The notes beneath the pieces were generated by a model. That model saw only the letters and a list, made by a program, of their open reading frames with translations, was not told the origin of the DNA and searched no databases. Below, piece by piece: positions 27,446 through 36,088 of a stretch of 64,000 bases of DNA (position 1 is its first letter; each line of letters opens with the position of its first letter). Made by a program: the position numbers and the translations under genes. The DNA comes from Frigididesulfovibrio sp031553235 (lineage in GTDB: Bacteria > Desulfobacterota > Desulfovibrionia > Desulfovibrionales > Desulfovibrionaceae). The stretch lies in the NCBI GenBank assembly GCA_031553235.1, contig JAVBLS010000048.1, positions 1-64,000 of the forward strand, written 5' to 3'.

Positions 27446-28840
27446 CTAGCGGGATATGGGGCGATACGACAACGGCACACGGCCTGAATTACTTCGTTGT
27501 CCGGCAGCGGGGAACGACCCGGCCGGCGTCTGGGGGTCGGATATGCCGGCAGAAGAGGGTTGGCCATAGGCCGGCACGGCATAGTCGGGGGTTTTGAAGC
27601 CGGGGCGCTCCGCCGGCTGTGGGACCGGCTGCCCGTCGTGGGCGCCTTCGGCGGAGACATGCTTGTCTGTGTCGTCTGCTCCGGGCCGGGGAGCGCCGGA
27701 CGTCGTAGAAACGACGGCCGGGGACGCGACAGGGGATGCCGCAGGTGCCGGGGCCGCATCGGGAGGCGCAGCGGGTGCCTTGGCGGTACCGGGAGGTGCC
27801 ACGGGCGCGGGGGCAGGCCGGGGTTCTTCCGGAAGGGCCGCAGTCTGCGGTTTTTCGGGCGGCGCCGTATGTTGGGGATCGCCCTGGGGCGCGGGCCGCG
27901 CGGCCTCCGAACGGGGCAACCGTGGGGGCTCACTCCGTTGGCGTTCCGGCTCCTGGGTCGTCCTGGCCCGCATAACCGTCGCGGTGGGCCGGCGAGGGAG
28001 ATCGCCGAGACTTGGCCCCGGAGAGGTGGTCGAAGGGTCAGGCCGGGTCGGCGTGACCGGCGAGAGGTCGCGCAGACGCTCCAGGCTTTCGGCAACCACC
28101 CCTTCGTATTCGGAGGGTTCCAGGTCGAGGCTCCGGAGCTTTTCCTGCCGTTTTTTAGCCTGCAGAACCAGGTATTTTTCCCGGCCGTCAAAGTATTCAT
28201 CGGCCAGATCAAGGTAGAGCTCAATCTCGCGCCTCAGGCGCTCGTCCACGTTGTGGTTCAGGCGCTCCGCGACGCTCATCTGATCCAGGGCTTCCCAGAG
28301 ACGGGTTTCGCGTTCGGCAAGCAGGGCCTTGTGCCGGGGCTCGTCCGTGCTCTCAAATTCTTCGGCCCGCTCGGCCAGGTCGTCGGCAATCTGCTGCAAC
28401 AGGCCGGCCCGGAAAAAGGGGCCGGTGGAATCGCGCGGGGCCAGGGCGGCGACCCTGTCCAGACGGGACGCCCAGGTCATGCTGTAGAGTTCGGGCCGTT
28501 TTGAGGGCTCGGCCTCGCCCGCCTGGGCGACCTCCCATTGGGTCAGGCAGAGCAGGATCTCGGCATCGTCGGGGGCCAGGCGGGCGGCGGTACGCAGGCG
28601 CTCAAGGGCCTCGCGCCAAGCGGGTGAATCCGGCGCCTCATCCCGTTCAAAGGCTTGGGCGCACAGGGCTGCGCCCCATTCCGCCCAGAGCTTCGCATCC
28701 TGGGGGCTTTTTCCGACCGCGGCCTCCAGGTCGGCGGCTTTGGGATCGGACTCGGCCCGGCCCCGCTTGTTCGGCAGGGCGGCCTTGAGAACGCGCAGCA
28801 GGATGAAAATGGTGGCGCAGATGATCAGAAGGGCTTTCAT
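27446..28840 (-). CDS. Membrane-anchored repeat protein with a proline/alanine-rich tail
   Basis: 464 residues starting at an ATG with GGAG five bases upstream. Residues 1-22 form a single hydrophobic helix. Residues about 30-250 are helical with TPR-like segments (A-K-L-W-A-E-W-G-A-A-L, L-R-T-A-A-R-L-A-P-D-D-A-E-I-L). From about 255 the protein is low complexity, dominated by Pro, Ala, Ser, Thr and Arg. I do not recognise a family. A long Pro/Ala region after a membrane anchor and a TPR-like module suggests an envelope scaffold or tether; this is inference. Its stop abuts the IS200 right end. Confidence 0.7.
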   Translation of the reverse strand: MKALLIICATIFILLRVLKAALPNKRGRAESDPKAADLEAAVGKSPQDAKLWAEWGAALCAQAFERDEAPDSPAWREALERLRTAARLAPDDAEILLCLTQWEVAQAGEAEPSKRPELYSMTWASRLDRVAALAPRDSTGPFFRAGLLQQIADDLAERAEEFESTDEPRHKALLAERETRLWEALDQMSVAERLNHNVDERLRREIELYLDLADEYFDGREKYLVLQAKKRQEKLRSLDLEPSEYEGVVAESLERLRDLSPVTPTRPDPSTTSPGPSLGDLPRRPTATVMRARTTQEPERQRSEPPRLPRSEAARPAPQGDPQHTAPPEKPQTAALPEEPRPAPAPVAPPGTAKAPAAPPDAAPAPAASPVASPAVVSTTSGAPRPGADDTDKHVSAEGAHDGQPVPQPAERPGFKTPDYAVPAYGQPSSAGISDPQTPAGSFPAAGQRSNSGRVPLSYRPISR

Positions 28841-28850
28841 CACAACTCCG

Positions 28851-28889
28851 GCGTGAGAAAGGGGCCGTGCAACGGCCCCTTTCTCACGC
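28851..28889 (-). terminator. Perfect 18-bp hairpin after the moaE-like gene
   Basis: GCGTGAGAAAGGGGCCGT at 28851-28868 pairs exactly with 28872-28889, loop of three bases. It lies between the end of the moaE-like gene and the start of the next minus-strand gene. A clean T-run is missing, but the length and perfection suggest a terminator or RNA-stabilising structure. Confidence 0.6.
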
Positions 28890-28926
28890 TGCTTGGGGCA
28901 TGGTTATTGCATTAATTTCTGTGTCG

Positions 28927-29292
28927 CTATTCAATGAAAACTTCTTGCTTGAAGACGGCTTCGGCTTTAATCCTGTCAAGAAGTTCGGAAAAGACGGCCT
29001 TGACGTTTTCGCGAATGTCCCCGGCCACGATAAGAAAAAGCACGTCGTCACCGGGTTTCATGACTCCGGACTCGGCATGGGCCGTGATCCGGAAGATGCC
29101 CGGCCGGCTTTCCAGGTCGCGGCAAATGGCCTGCATTTTCGCCAGGTCCGGTTCAATGGTGATGGAGCCGACTTTTTGACGCCCTTTGCGCGACCAGCCG
29201 CGCACCACGCCGTTGTGCACCAGAATCATCCCGACATTGTCGGTAAAACCCGGTTCTGCCTTGATTTTTTGAATGGCTTTGCTGATGTCCAC
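28927..29292 (-). CDS. MoaE-like protein (molybdopterin synthase large-subunit family)
   Basis: 121 residues. The pattern matches MoaE: N-G-V-V-R-G-W-S-R-K-G near residue 27, E-P-D-L-A-K-M, I-T-A-H-A-E-S-G-V-M-K-P-G-D-D-V-L-F-L-I-V, then R-E-N-V-K-A-V-F-S-E-L-L-D-R-I-K-A-E-A-V-F-K-Q-E. MoaE with MoaD inserts sulfur into precursor Z to form molybdopterin, which the formate dehydrogenase of this window needs. It is short for MoaE, no moaD is adjacent, and the catalytic loop was not verified, so it may be a paralogue with another role. Confidence 0.65.
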   Translation of the reverse strand: MDISKAIQKIKAEPGFTDNVGMILVHNGVVRGWSRKGRQKVGSITIEPDLAKMQAICRDLESRPGIFRITAHAESGVMKPGDDVLFLIVAGDIRENVKAVFSELLDRIKAEAVFKQEVFIE

Positions 29293-29320
29293 AGCCCGCT
29301 CCTTTGCGAGGTATGATTGA

Positions 29321-31966
29321 ATGATGTCCCTTGAGGCCCTGCGAGCCCATCAGCCGGAAGCGACCGACGTCCGTATCGCGTGCGACGGCTTTGGGCTGTG
29401 GCTCGCCTGGTCCGGTGAGATCAACCCGGTGGTCGTCCAGACGTTGGAGGATTATGGCGGGGTGCCTGTGGCCGGGAACGGGGAACAATCCCTTTGGTTC
29501 TTTTTCACGCCCGACGCCTTTCTGGCTGCGGCCAGGCTGGCGGTCTGGGCGCGGTTCAACCCTTTGGCCGTAACTATGCAGCTTTTTCCCGTCGGTTTCA
29601 AGTTGGGTGCCGACGGTGAAACGGCCCTGGCCATTGATCCGGCTTTTGAGAAGCAGAACATAGAGTCGCCGACCACGTTTTCCGTTTGGTTGGCCTCGGC
29701 CGTGGCCGCCGCGGCCTCGGCACTGCCCGGCCTTTCCCTTGTCGTCGAGGCCCTGCCCGTGGGCTTTTGCGATAAAATCGGCGGCCGGCTGGAGGCCGAC
29801 GCCCGCCTGCCCTATCAGTCGAGCCTGGGCTGGTACACGGTGCTCAAGCCCGTGGGCAACCCCCTGGACAAAGCCTTCCAGGCCGGCTGGCGGGAAATGT
29901 TCGGGCACGTCGAGAGCATTCTGCAGCGACACAAGTTTCGTTTCATCCTGCATGAGTTCAATCTGATGTTCCCTCTGGAGGGCCTGCGCCAGTTCAAGAC
30001 CTGGTGCCGCGACTTTCTGGCCCTGATCATACGTCTGAAAGAGGAGAAGCCGGAACACTACTGGCCCTGCGTCATGGCCGTGGTGGACAAAAAGGGCCTG
30101 AACTTCAACAACGAGCTGCCCGCCAAGCTGGCGCTGGATTTTGACAAACTCACGCCCGACTATCCGCACATGGTCAAACGCAACGCCATGATGCTGGGGG
30201 AAGAATTTTCCCTGCACGAGGTACGTTTTGCCGCTTCCGGACAAAGTCAGGACGACTGGTGCAGCGTCTCGAAGCGCGAAGTCGAGGCTGAAGGCGCGCC
30301 CCAATTGCCCAACCTGACCCCGGCCGAACTGGTGCCGGGCGAAAACCCCCACTGTTTTTACTGCGGCCAGCGTGGCCATGCCGTGGCCGACTGCCCGACG
30401 CGGCGCATGGGCGAGCGCGCCTCCGATGTCTGGAAGGAGGTGGCCGGCCTCGATTTTGCCGCCATGCGCGCCGGGGTGAAGGCCATGGACGCCCGTCTGA
30501 AAAAGACCGGGCCGGAAGAGGGGGCCGTGTTGGCCGGCGAAGGTTCCGACGCGGGCATTCTGTATCGGGCTTTTTACGATCTGACCTGGGAAGTGCAGCT
30601 CCGGGCCGCGCTGTTTTTCTGGCGGGCTCGGGAAAAGGATCTGAAGAAGGCTCCCGATACACTGATGCCTGACGACGGCTCGCCGGTCTATCAAATTTGC
30701 CGCGAGCTGCCGGACCGCGATCCAACGGCCACGGACAAGGAATTGCAAGATCTGCAGATTCGTTCGCCCAGAGATTTCCGAATCATGTCCCTGCGCGGTT
30801 TTCTGGCCCTTGAACGTGGCGAGCTCGACAGGGCCCAGTCCCACTGGAAAGAGGCCGAACTGGCCTCGGCCTATCCGGTGAGCCAGGCCTGGCACCTTTA
30901 CCTGCAGGCCCGTTTGTTGGAGTACCGTAACCGGGCGCTCCAGGCCTGGGCGCTGTACGATCAGGTTGAGCGATTGTGCCCCTCCTGGAGCTTTGTGGCC
31001 TACCGCAAGCTGGTCTGTGAGGTGAAAAGCGGTTTTGCCGAGCGCGCGGCTCTGGGCTTTGCCTCCCTGACGGCTCAGGATGGGCACTGCTTCAACAAGA
31101 TGCTCCTGGACTCGGAACTGGAACGCGGCCAGATTCAGATTGCCGCCTGTCAGCGGAGGCTCTGGAGCGAAATGGAGGCCAGGGTGGGCGAAGAGCGCCG
31201 GCGCCTGACGACCATGCTCGCCGAGTTGCCCACCTGGTTCATGCCCGAGCACCCCTTTGCCGCCAAGGCTGAAGAGCGTATCGCCCGGCTGCTGCAAACC
31301 GGGAAGACGGCCAACTATGTGGCCCACCAGGCCCTGTGCCGGGGGCGGTTTCTGTTGGAAAAAGATATCCAGGGCTTTGTGGCCCGCACAAGCAAGGAGT
31401 TCAAGTCCCTGTTCGCGACCTTTGTGCAGCGGCTGGAAAAGGTACACGACGAGTCGGCCTGGTTTCCCTTCCCCCGCGCCTTGGTGGATTTCAACAAGAG
31501 CTACAACCACTGCGTCGCTGCCTTGAATTGGGCAATGAAGGCCGACTTTCGCATGCCCGAGGCCTTCCGCAAAGCCCAGATCCTGGCCGAGGACGGCGAA
31601 GAGCGTTTGCAAAAACTTGAAGGCAAGATGAAGTTTCTGCGTCTGGTGCGCGACTCGACCCTGTTCCTGTTGGCCGTGCTCGAAACCTTTATGTGGCTGG
31701 AAGTGGCGGGGATCATTTTGATCTTTGCTCTGCTGCCTCTGTTGTTGTTCTATGGCGACAAGATAGGTATGGAATACACGGCCTCGCTCATTTCCCGGCA
31801 GCGCTGGGAGGTGCAAAAAGCCCTGTTCTTCGTGCTCAGCGTGGTGGCCCTGGGGGTTGCCGGCCTGCGCACGGTGCTGCGCTTTGAGCGCATTCGCGAC
31901 AAGGTTTTTGCCAAGGCAAAAGCCAAGGCCAAAAGCGCGGTCGCGGCCGGAAAAAGCAAAAAATAA
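29321..31966 (+). CDS. Large protein with a CCHC zinc knuckle, helical repeats and C-terminal membrane segments
   Basis: 881 residues (the second ATG at 29324 is equally possible). Near residue 345 it carries C-F-Y-C-G-Q-R-G-H-A-V-A-D-C, an exact CX2CX4HX4C zinc knuckle, the nucleic-acid-binding module of retroviral nucleocapsids and eukaryotic RNA-binding proteins. After it come helical TPR-like repeats (about 480-700, for example R-G-F-L-A-L-E-R-G-E-L-D-R-A) and two hydrophobic helices at about 785-850, with a final K/A-rich tail. The N-terminal 300 residues are not recognised. It is divergent from the moaE-like gene 28 bp away. A membrane-tethered nucleic-acid- or protein-binding role is inference. 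Confidence 0.75.
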   Translation: MMSLEALRAHQPEATDVRIACDGFGLWLAWSGEINPVVVQTLEDYGGVPVAGNGEQSLWFFFTPDAFLAAARLAVWARFNPLAVTMQLFPVGFKLGADGETALAIDPAFEKQNIESPTTFSVWLASAVAAAASALPGLSLVVEALPVGFCDKIGGRLEADARLPYQSSLGWYTVLKPVGNPLDKAFQAGWREMFGHVESILQRHKFRFILHEFNLMFPLEGLRQFKTWCRDFLALIIRLKEEKPEHYWPCVMAVVDKKGLNFNNELPAKLALDFDKLTPDYPHMVKRNAMMLGEEFSLHEVRFAASGQSQDDWCSVSKREVEAEGAPQLPNLTPAELVPGENPHCFYCGQRGHAVADCPTRRMGERASDVWKEVAGLDFAAMRAGVKAMDARLKKTGPEEGAVLAGEGSDAGILYRAFYDLTWEVQLRAALFFWRAREKDLKKAPDTLMPDDGSPVYQICRELPDRDPTATDKELQDLQIRSPRDFRIMSLRGFLALERGELDRAQSHWKEAELASAYPVSQAWHLYLQARLLEYRNRALQAWALYDQVERLCPSWSFVAYRKLVCEVKSGFAERAALGFASLTAQDGHCFNKMLLDSELERGQIQIAACQRRLWSEMEARVGEERRRLTTMLAELPTWFMPEHPFAAKAEERIARLLQTGKTANYVAHQALCRGRFLLEKDIQGFVARTSKEFKSLFATFVQRLEKVHDESAWFPFPRALVDFNKSYNHCVAALNWAMKADFRMPEAFRKAQILAEDGEERLQKLEGKMKFLRLVRDSTLFLLAVLETFMWLEVAGIILIFALLPLLLFYGDKIGMEYTASLISRQRWEVQKALFFVLSVVALGVAGLRTVLRFERIRDKVFAKAKAKAKSAVAAGKSKK

Positions 31967-31983
31967 CGCCGGAGCTCCGTCCC

Positions 31984-32217
31984 ATGGCGATCATTTCTCC
32001 AACCCCTCTGGCCTTGGCCATTCAGCAGGCCCTGCGCGAGTCCATTGCCCGGTCCACCATTCGGGGCAGCCTTTCTCTGACCGAAGAGCTCATGGGCTAT
32101 ACCCTGGCGGGCTTTGCCACGGCCGAGACCTACCAGCCGCCGACACCCGCGGCGCCCAAGCGGATGATCTCCGCGCCGGAGATTCTCACCGGCGGGGTGA
32201 CCAATAAATCGACGTGA
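31984..32217 (+). CDS. Small protein of unknown function
   Basis: 77 residues, 17 bp after the zinc-knuckle gene and probably in its operon; GGAG lies ten bases before the ATG. N-terminal amphipathic helix (P-L-A-L-A-I-Q-Q-A-L-R-E-S-I-A-R), then a Pro-rich disordered tail. No signal peptide, membrane segment or cysteine. Not recognised. Its stop lies in the motif GTGAAATTGCTC of the dispersed repeats. Confidence 0.55.
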   Translation: MAIISPTPLALAIQQALRESIARSTIRGSLSLTEELMGYTLAGFATAETYQPPTPAAPKRMISAPEILTGGVTNKST

Positions 32218-32386
32218 AATTGCTCGGATTGCGCGGCACAGGCAGGCTGCGGCTTTCCCGCTATTTCTTTGCGCCGCCGACTCTTGCCAAGAGCGGAAAA
32301 GGAGCGTATATTTCTTTCCCTGTGCAGCCGAAAGGCCCAAAGGGATCCGTTCTTTGCTTTCCCGCCGGCGAGATGCTCGACCGGCC

Positions 32387-32469
32387 GCTGGGGGAGCCTG
32401 AAAAGGCTGAGAGTGGAGCAATCCAGACCCCTTGAACCTGACGCAGTTTACACTGCCGTAGGGAAGCGA
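32387..32469 (+). promoter_or_regulatory. Thiamine pyrophosphate (TPP) riboswitch
   Basis: The conserved THI-box parts are present in order: GGGGGAGCC, GGCTGAGAG, then CCTTGAACCTGACGCAGTTT and CCGTAGGGAAGCG. P1 can form from CGCT (32387-32390) and AGCG (32466-32469). It directly precedes a terminator and the thiSGHFED operon, so TPP should switch transcription off. Confidence 0.93.
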
Positions 32470-32483
32470 TGGTATTGCCCGTA

Positions 32484-32520
32484 ATGCCCGTTCTGTGTCG
32501 GAACGGGCATTTTTTTATTT
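32484..32520 (+). terminator. Riboswitch-controlled terminator before thiS
   Basis: An 11-bp stem AATGCCCGTTC/GAACGGGCATT followed by TTTTTTATT, 15 bp after the TPP aptamer and 16 bp before thiS. This is the expression platform. Confidence 0.9.
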
Positions 32521-32535
32521 TTTCAGGACAACGCT

Positions 32536-32739
32536 ATGAAACGCATCATCACCCTGAATGGAAAGCCCCATGAGACGCCCGCCCAAAACCTGGCCGAGCT
32601 TTTGCGCGAGTTGGGTCTCGCGCCCGAGCGCATCGTGGCCGAGGTGGACGGCGCCATCGTGCCCCGCGAAAGCTTTGAGAGCGCGCCCCTGACCGGGGAT
32701 GCCACAGTGGAACTGCTGCGTTTTGTGGGAGGAGGCTGA
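32536..32739 (+). CDS. thiS: Sulfur carrier protein ThiS
   Basis: 67 residues, ubiquitin-like fold, ending in the essential Gly-Gly (F-V-G-G-G). ThiF adenylates the C-terminal Gly, which is then thiocarboxylated and donates sulfur to thiazole formation by ThiG. First gene of the thi operon, two bases ahead of thiG. Confidence 0.93.
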   Translation: MKRIITLNGKPHETPAQNLAELLRELGLAPERIVAEVDGAIVPRESFESAPLTGDATVELLRFVGGG

Positions 32740-32741
32740 GC

Positions 32742-33551
32742 ATGAATGCGATACATGACCCCTTGGTCATAGGCGACAAGACCCTGTCCGGCAGGTTGTT
32801 CATCGGCACGGGCAAATTCGGCGACGAAAGCCGCATCACCGAGGTGGCCGACGCCGCCGGGGCGGAAGTGATCACCGTGGCCCTACGCCGGGTGGATTTT
32901 TCCGCCCCGGACGCGGGCATTCTGGAGCACATCCCAAAGCGCATGCTGCTGTTGCCCAACACCTCCGGGGCGCGCAACGCGGCCGAGGCCGTGCGCATTG
33001 CCCGGCTGGCTGCGGCCTGCGGCCTGGGCAAGTGGATCAAGATCGAGGTCATTGCCGACGCCCGCAACCTGCTGCCCGACGGCTACGAGACGGCCCGGGC
33101 CACGGAAACCCTGGCCAAGGAAGGCTTCACCGTGCTGCCCTATATGAACCCGGATCTCTATGTGGCCCGCGACCTGGTTAATGCCGGGGCGGCGGCGGTC
33201 ATGCCCCTGGGCTCGCCCATCGGCTCCAACCGGGGCCTGCAGACCAGGGAGATGATCCGCATCCTGATCGAGGAAATTCCCCTGCCGATCATCGTGGACG
33301 CAGGCATCGGCCTGCCTTCCCAGGCCTGCGAGGCCATGGAAATGGGCGCGGCCGCCTGTCTGGTGAACACGGCCGTGGCCACGGCCGGCGACCCCGTGGG
33401 CATGGCCCGAGCCTTCGGCTCGGCCGTGGTCGCCGGGCGCGCGGCTTTTTTGGCCTGTCCGGGCCGGGTGCTCGCGGCCGGGGCTTCGGCTTCTTCTCCC
33501 GAAGAGGGGGCCTTGACGGGTTTTTTGCATGGCGGGCGGGAAACGGCCTGA
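32742..33551 (+). CDS. thiG: Thiazole synthase ThiG
   Basis: 269 residues. Makes the thiazole phosphate from deoxyxylulose 5-phosphate, dehydroglycine and ThiS thiocarboxylate. Typical segments: L-F-I-G-T-G-K-F near residue 20, V-A-L-R-R-V, W-I-K-I-E-V-I containing the Schiff-base lysine, V-M-P-L-G-S-P-I-G-S, V-D-A-G-I-G-L-P-S and V-N-T-A-V-A. Full length. Confidence 0.95.
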   Translation: MNAIHDPLVIGDKTLSGRLFIGTGKFGDESRITEVADAAGAEVITVALRRVDFSAPDAGILEHIPKRMLLLPNTSGARNAAEAVRIARLAAACGLGKWIKIEVIADARNLLPDGYETARATETLAKEGFTVLPYMNPDLYVARDLVNAGAAAVMPLGSPIGSNRGLQTREMIRILIEEIPLPIIVDAGIGLPSQACEAMEMGAAACLVNTAVATAGDPVGMARAFGSAVVAGRAAFLACPGRVLAAGASASSPEEGALTGFLHGGRETA

Positions 33552-33591
33552 CGCTCGAGTCACAGCGTAGCTGTCCGCAAGGAGAAAGAAT

Positions 33592-34794
33592 ATGGAATAC
33601 CAAGCCCGCGCCGACGGCTTTTACCCGGCGTTGCAAAACCTGCTGCAGGGCCTGCCGGACTTTGCCGCTCCTCTGGAGCGGGCGCGCGCGGCCCTGAACC
33701 ACGAAAGCCTCAGCCCCGAGGATTTCGCCGCCCTGCTGTCGCCCCAGGCCGCTCCCCTGTTGGAAGACATGGCTCGCCGGGCCCGGGCCGAGACCTTGCG
33801 CCGTTTCGGCCGCTCGGTGCAGCTCTTCGCTCCCCTGTACCTGGCCAACGTCTGTACCAACCGCTGCAAATACTGCGGCTTCCACGCCGGCCGGCGTATT
33901 CGCCGTAAAATTCTCAGGCCCGCCGAGATCGCGGCCGAGGCCAAGGCCATGGCCGCCCTTGGCCTGCGCCGCATTCTGGTGCTCACCGGCGACGCCCCCA
34001 AGGTCACGGGTGCGGACTACATCGCCGAAGGGGTGTCCATCGCGGCCGGGCATATCCCCTCCGTGGGCATTGAGGTCCAGGCCCTGACCGTTGAGGAATA
34101 TGCCCTGATCGCCGAGGCCGGGGCCGACGGCATGACCATGTTTCAGGAAACCTACGACGAAACCCTGTATGCGGACATGCACCCGGCCGGGCCCAAGCGG
34201 AATTTCGCTTTCCGCCTGGATGCCCCGCAGCGCGCCGCTCTGGGCGGCATGCGCTCCCTGACCCTTGGGGCCCTGCTTGGCCTGGGCGACTGGCGGCAGG
34301 ATCTGTTCCTCACGGCCCTGCACGGGCAGTGGCTGGCCGGCCGGTTTCCCGAGGTGGATATCGCCTTTTCCCTGCCGCGCCTGCGCCCGCCCTCGGAAGG
34401 CACGGTCTTTCTCGGCACGCCGGTCACGGACCCGGAGTTTGTCCAGGCCCTCACGGCCTTGCGCACCTTTCTGCCGCACGCGGGCATCACCATGTCCAGC
34501 CGCGAGAGCGCCTTTTTGCGCGATCGCCTGGTGCCCCTCGGGGTGACGCGCATTTCCGCCGGGGTGCACACCAGCGTCGGCGGTTATGTGGCCGCGGCCG
34601 AGGCGGCGCAAGAGTACAAGCAACGGCCCGTGCAATTCGTCATCGACGACAACCGTTCCGTGGAGCAGATCCGCGCCGCCCTGGCCCGCATGGGCTACAC
34701 CGCCGTGGGCGCGGACTGGATTTTTCCGGCCGGCGGCGATTTGCCCTTGAGCGGCGGAGTCAACCGTTCCCTTGGGCTGCGGGCGGCCGGGTGA
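33592..34794 (+). CDS. thiH: 2-iminoacetate synthase ThiH (radical SAM)
   Basis: 400 residues. Radical SAM enzyme that cleaves tyrosine to dehydroglycine and p-cresol, the anaerobic route expected in a sulfate reducer. The cluster motif C-T-N-R-C-K-Y-C is near residue 85. GGAG lies before the ATG. The stop overlaps the GTG of thiF. Confidence 0.95.
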   Translation: MEYQARADGFYPALQNLLQGLPDFAAPLERARAALNHESLSPEDFAALLSPQAAPLLEDMARRARAETLRRFGRSVQLFAPLYLANVCTNRCKYCGFHAGRRIRRKILRPAEIAAEAKAMAALGLRRILVLTGDAPKVTGADYIAEGVSIAAGHIPSVGIEVQALTVEEYALIAEAGADGMTMFQETYDETLYADMHPAGPKRNFAFRLDAPQRAALGGMRSLTLGALLGLGDWRQDLFLTALHGQWLAGRFPEVDIAFSLPRLRPPSEGTVFLGTPVTDPEFVQALTALRTFLPHAGITMSSRESAFLRDRLVPLGVTRISAGVHTSVGGYVAAAEAAQEYKQRPVQFVIDDNRSVEQIRAALARMGYTAVGADWIFPAGGDLPLSGGVNRSLGLRAAG

Positions 34795-35399
34795 TCCCGT
34801 TGCGCCAAGGCCTGCGCCGGCATCTGCCGAGCGATGTCCTGGAGCGCCTGGCTGCCGCCCGCGTTGGCATTGCCGGTGCGGGCGGCCTGGGCTCCAACTC
34901 GGCCGTGATGCTTGTCCGTAGCGGCATCCGTCGTCTGGCCGTGGCCGATCCGGATCGGGTCGAGGCCTCCAACCTCAACCGCCAGGCTTTTTTCCCAGCC
35001 GACCTTGGCCGATCCAAGGTCGCGGCCCTGGGCGATATCCTGCGCCTGCTCGAGCCGGACCTGGAATATCATGGCGCCGATCTGCGCCTGAACGCCGAGA
35101 ACGCTCCGGGCTTTTTTGCGGGCTGCGATCTGGTGCTGGAAGCCGTGGACGAGCCAGAGGCCAAGGCAGGCCTGTGCCAAGCCCTGCTTAGCACGGGTTT
35201 TTTCGTGATCGCCGCCTCGGGCCTGGCCGGCGTCGGCGGGCCGCCCCTGCAGCGTCGTTGCTTCGGCAAAAATCTGATTGTCGTCGGCGACCAGGGTCGC
35301 GATGCCGGCGACGGCGCGCCGCCTTTGGCCCCGCGCGTGATGCAGGCCGCCGCCCTGCAGGCCGACGCGGCTTTGGAATATTTACTCGGGGCCTTGTGA
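34791..35399 (+). CDS. thiF: ThiS adenylyltransferase ThiF (short type)
   Basis: 202 residues from a GTG that overlaps the thiH stop (GTGA). E1-like fold with the nucleotide loop G-A-G-G-L-G-S-N and D-P-D-R-V-E-A-S-N-L-N-R-Q. It is the short ThiF type seen in anaerobes and lacks the CxxC zinc pairs of E. coli ThiF. Its place in the operon supports the role of activating ThiS. Confidence 0.88.
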   Translation: MIPLRQGLRRHLPSDVLERLAAARVGIAGAGGLGSNSAVMLVRSGIRRLAVADPDRVEASNLNRQAFFPADLGRSKVAALGDILRLLEPDLEYHGADLRLNAENAPGFFAGCDLVLEAVDEPEAKAGLCQALLSTGFFVIAASGLAGVGGPPLQRRCFGKNLIVVGDQGRDAGDGAPPLAPRVMQAAALQADAALEYLLGAL

Positions 35400-35434
35400 G
35401 CCGGGATTGGGGTTGGAAGAAAAGGAGAGAAACC

Positions 35435-36088
35435 ATGCCAAGCTTGCCGTTGACGGATATCTACGCCATTACCGACTCCCGCAACAACTTGGGGCGTTCG
35501 GCCGTGGAGCAGGGGCGCGAGATGCTCCGGGCCGGTCTGCGCATTTTGCAGTATCGGGAAAAAAGCAAGGAAAAGAGCGAGATGTATGCCGAGTGCATGG
35601 AGTTGCGCCGGCTCACCCGTGAAGCGGGCTGCTGCTTCATCATTGACGATCACGTGGACCTGGCCATGGTCTGCAAGGCCGACGGGGTGCACATCGGCCA
35701 GGAGGATTTGCCCCTTGAGATCGTCCGTCGGCTGGTTGGGCCGGAGATGATCATCGGTGTTTCCACTCACAACCAGGGCGAGGCCCACATGGCCGTGGCC
35801 GGCGGGGCCGACTACATCGGCGCCGGGGCCATGTTCCCCACCGGGACCAAGGACAAGATCATCCTGTCCGGCCCGGATTATCTGCGCAAGGTCACGGCCT
35901 GGTGCCCGGTGCCGGTGGTGGCCATCGGCGGCATCAACGAGCGGACCCTGCCGGAGATTGTCGAAGCCGGCTGCCGGCTCTGCGCCATTGTCACGGCCAT
36001 CACCCTGGCCCCGGACATTCCGGCCAGGGTGGCCGAACTGCGCGCCCTGATGGCTCACGAAATCGCCAAGCAGGCGGTGAGATCATGA
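35435..36088 (+). CDS. thiE: Thiamine phosphate synthase
   Basis: 217 residues from the ATG preceded by AAAGGAG. Couples thiazole phosphate with HMP pyrophosphate. Motifs: L-Q-Y-R-E-K near residue 38, F-I-I-D-D-H-V-D-L-A, D-G-V-H-I-G-Q-E-D-L-P, G-V-S-T-H, Y-I-G-A-G-A-M-F-P-T-G-T-K and A-I-G-G-I. Its stop overlaps the thiD start. Confidence 0.93.
   Translation: MPSLPLTDIYAITDSRNNLGRSAVEQGREMLRAGLRILQYREKSKEKSEMYAECMELRRLTREAGCCFIIDDHVDLAMVCKADGVHIGQEDLPLEIVRRLVGPEMIIGVSTHNQGEAHMAVAGGADYIGAGAMFPTGTKDKIILSGPDYLRKVTAWCPVPVVAIGGINERTLPEIVEAGCRLCAIVTAITLAPDIPARVAELRALMAHEIAKQAVRS

Noticed and set aside
29153..31816. 887-codon open frame on the minus strand opposite the zinc-knuckle gene
   Set aside because: A GC-rich shadow frame. 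The plus strand has a ribosome binding site, a recognisable zinc knuckle and membrane helices; the minus frame is rich in His, Gln and Gly with no domain.
32214..32435. 73-codon frame upstream of thiS
   Set aside because: It overlaps the TPP riboswitch leader and has no coding character.
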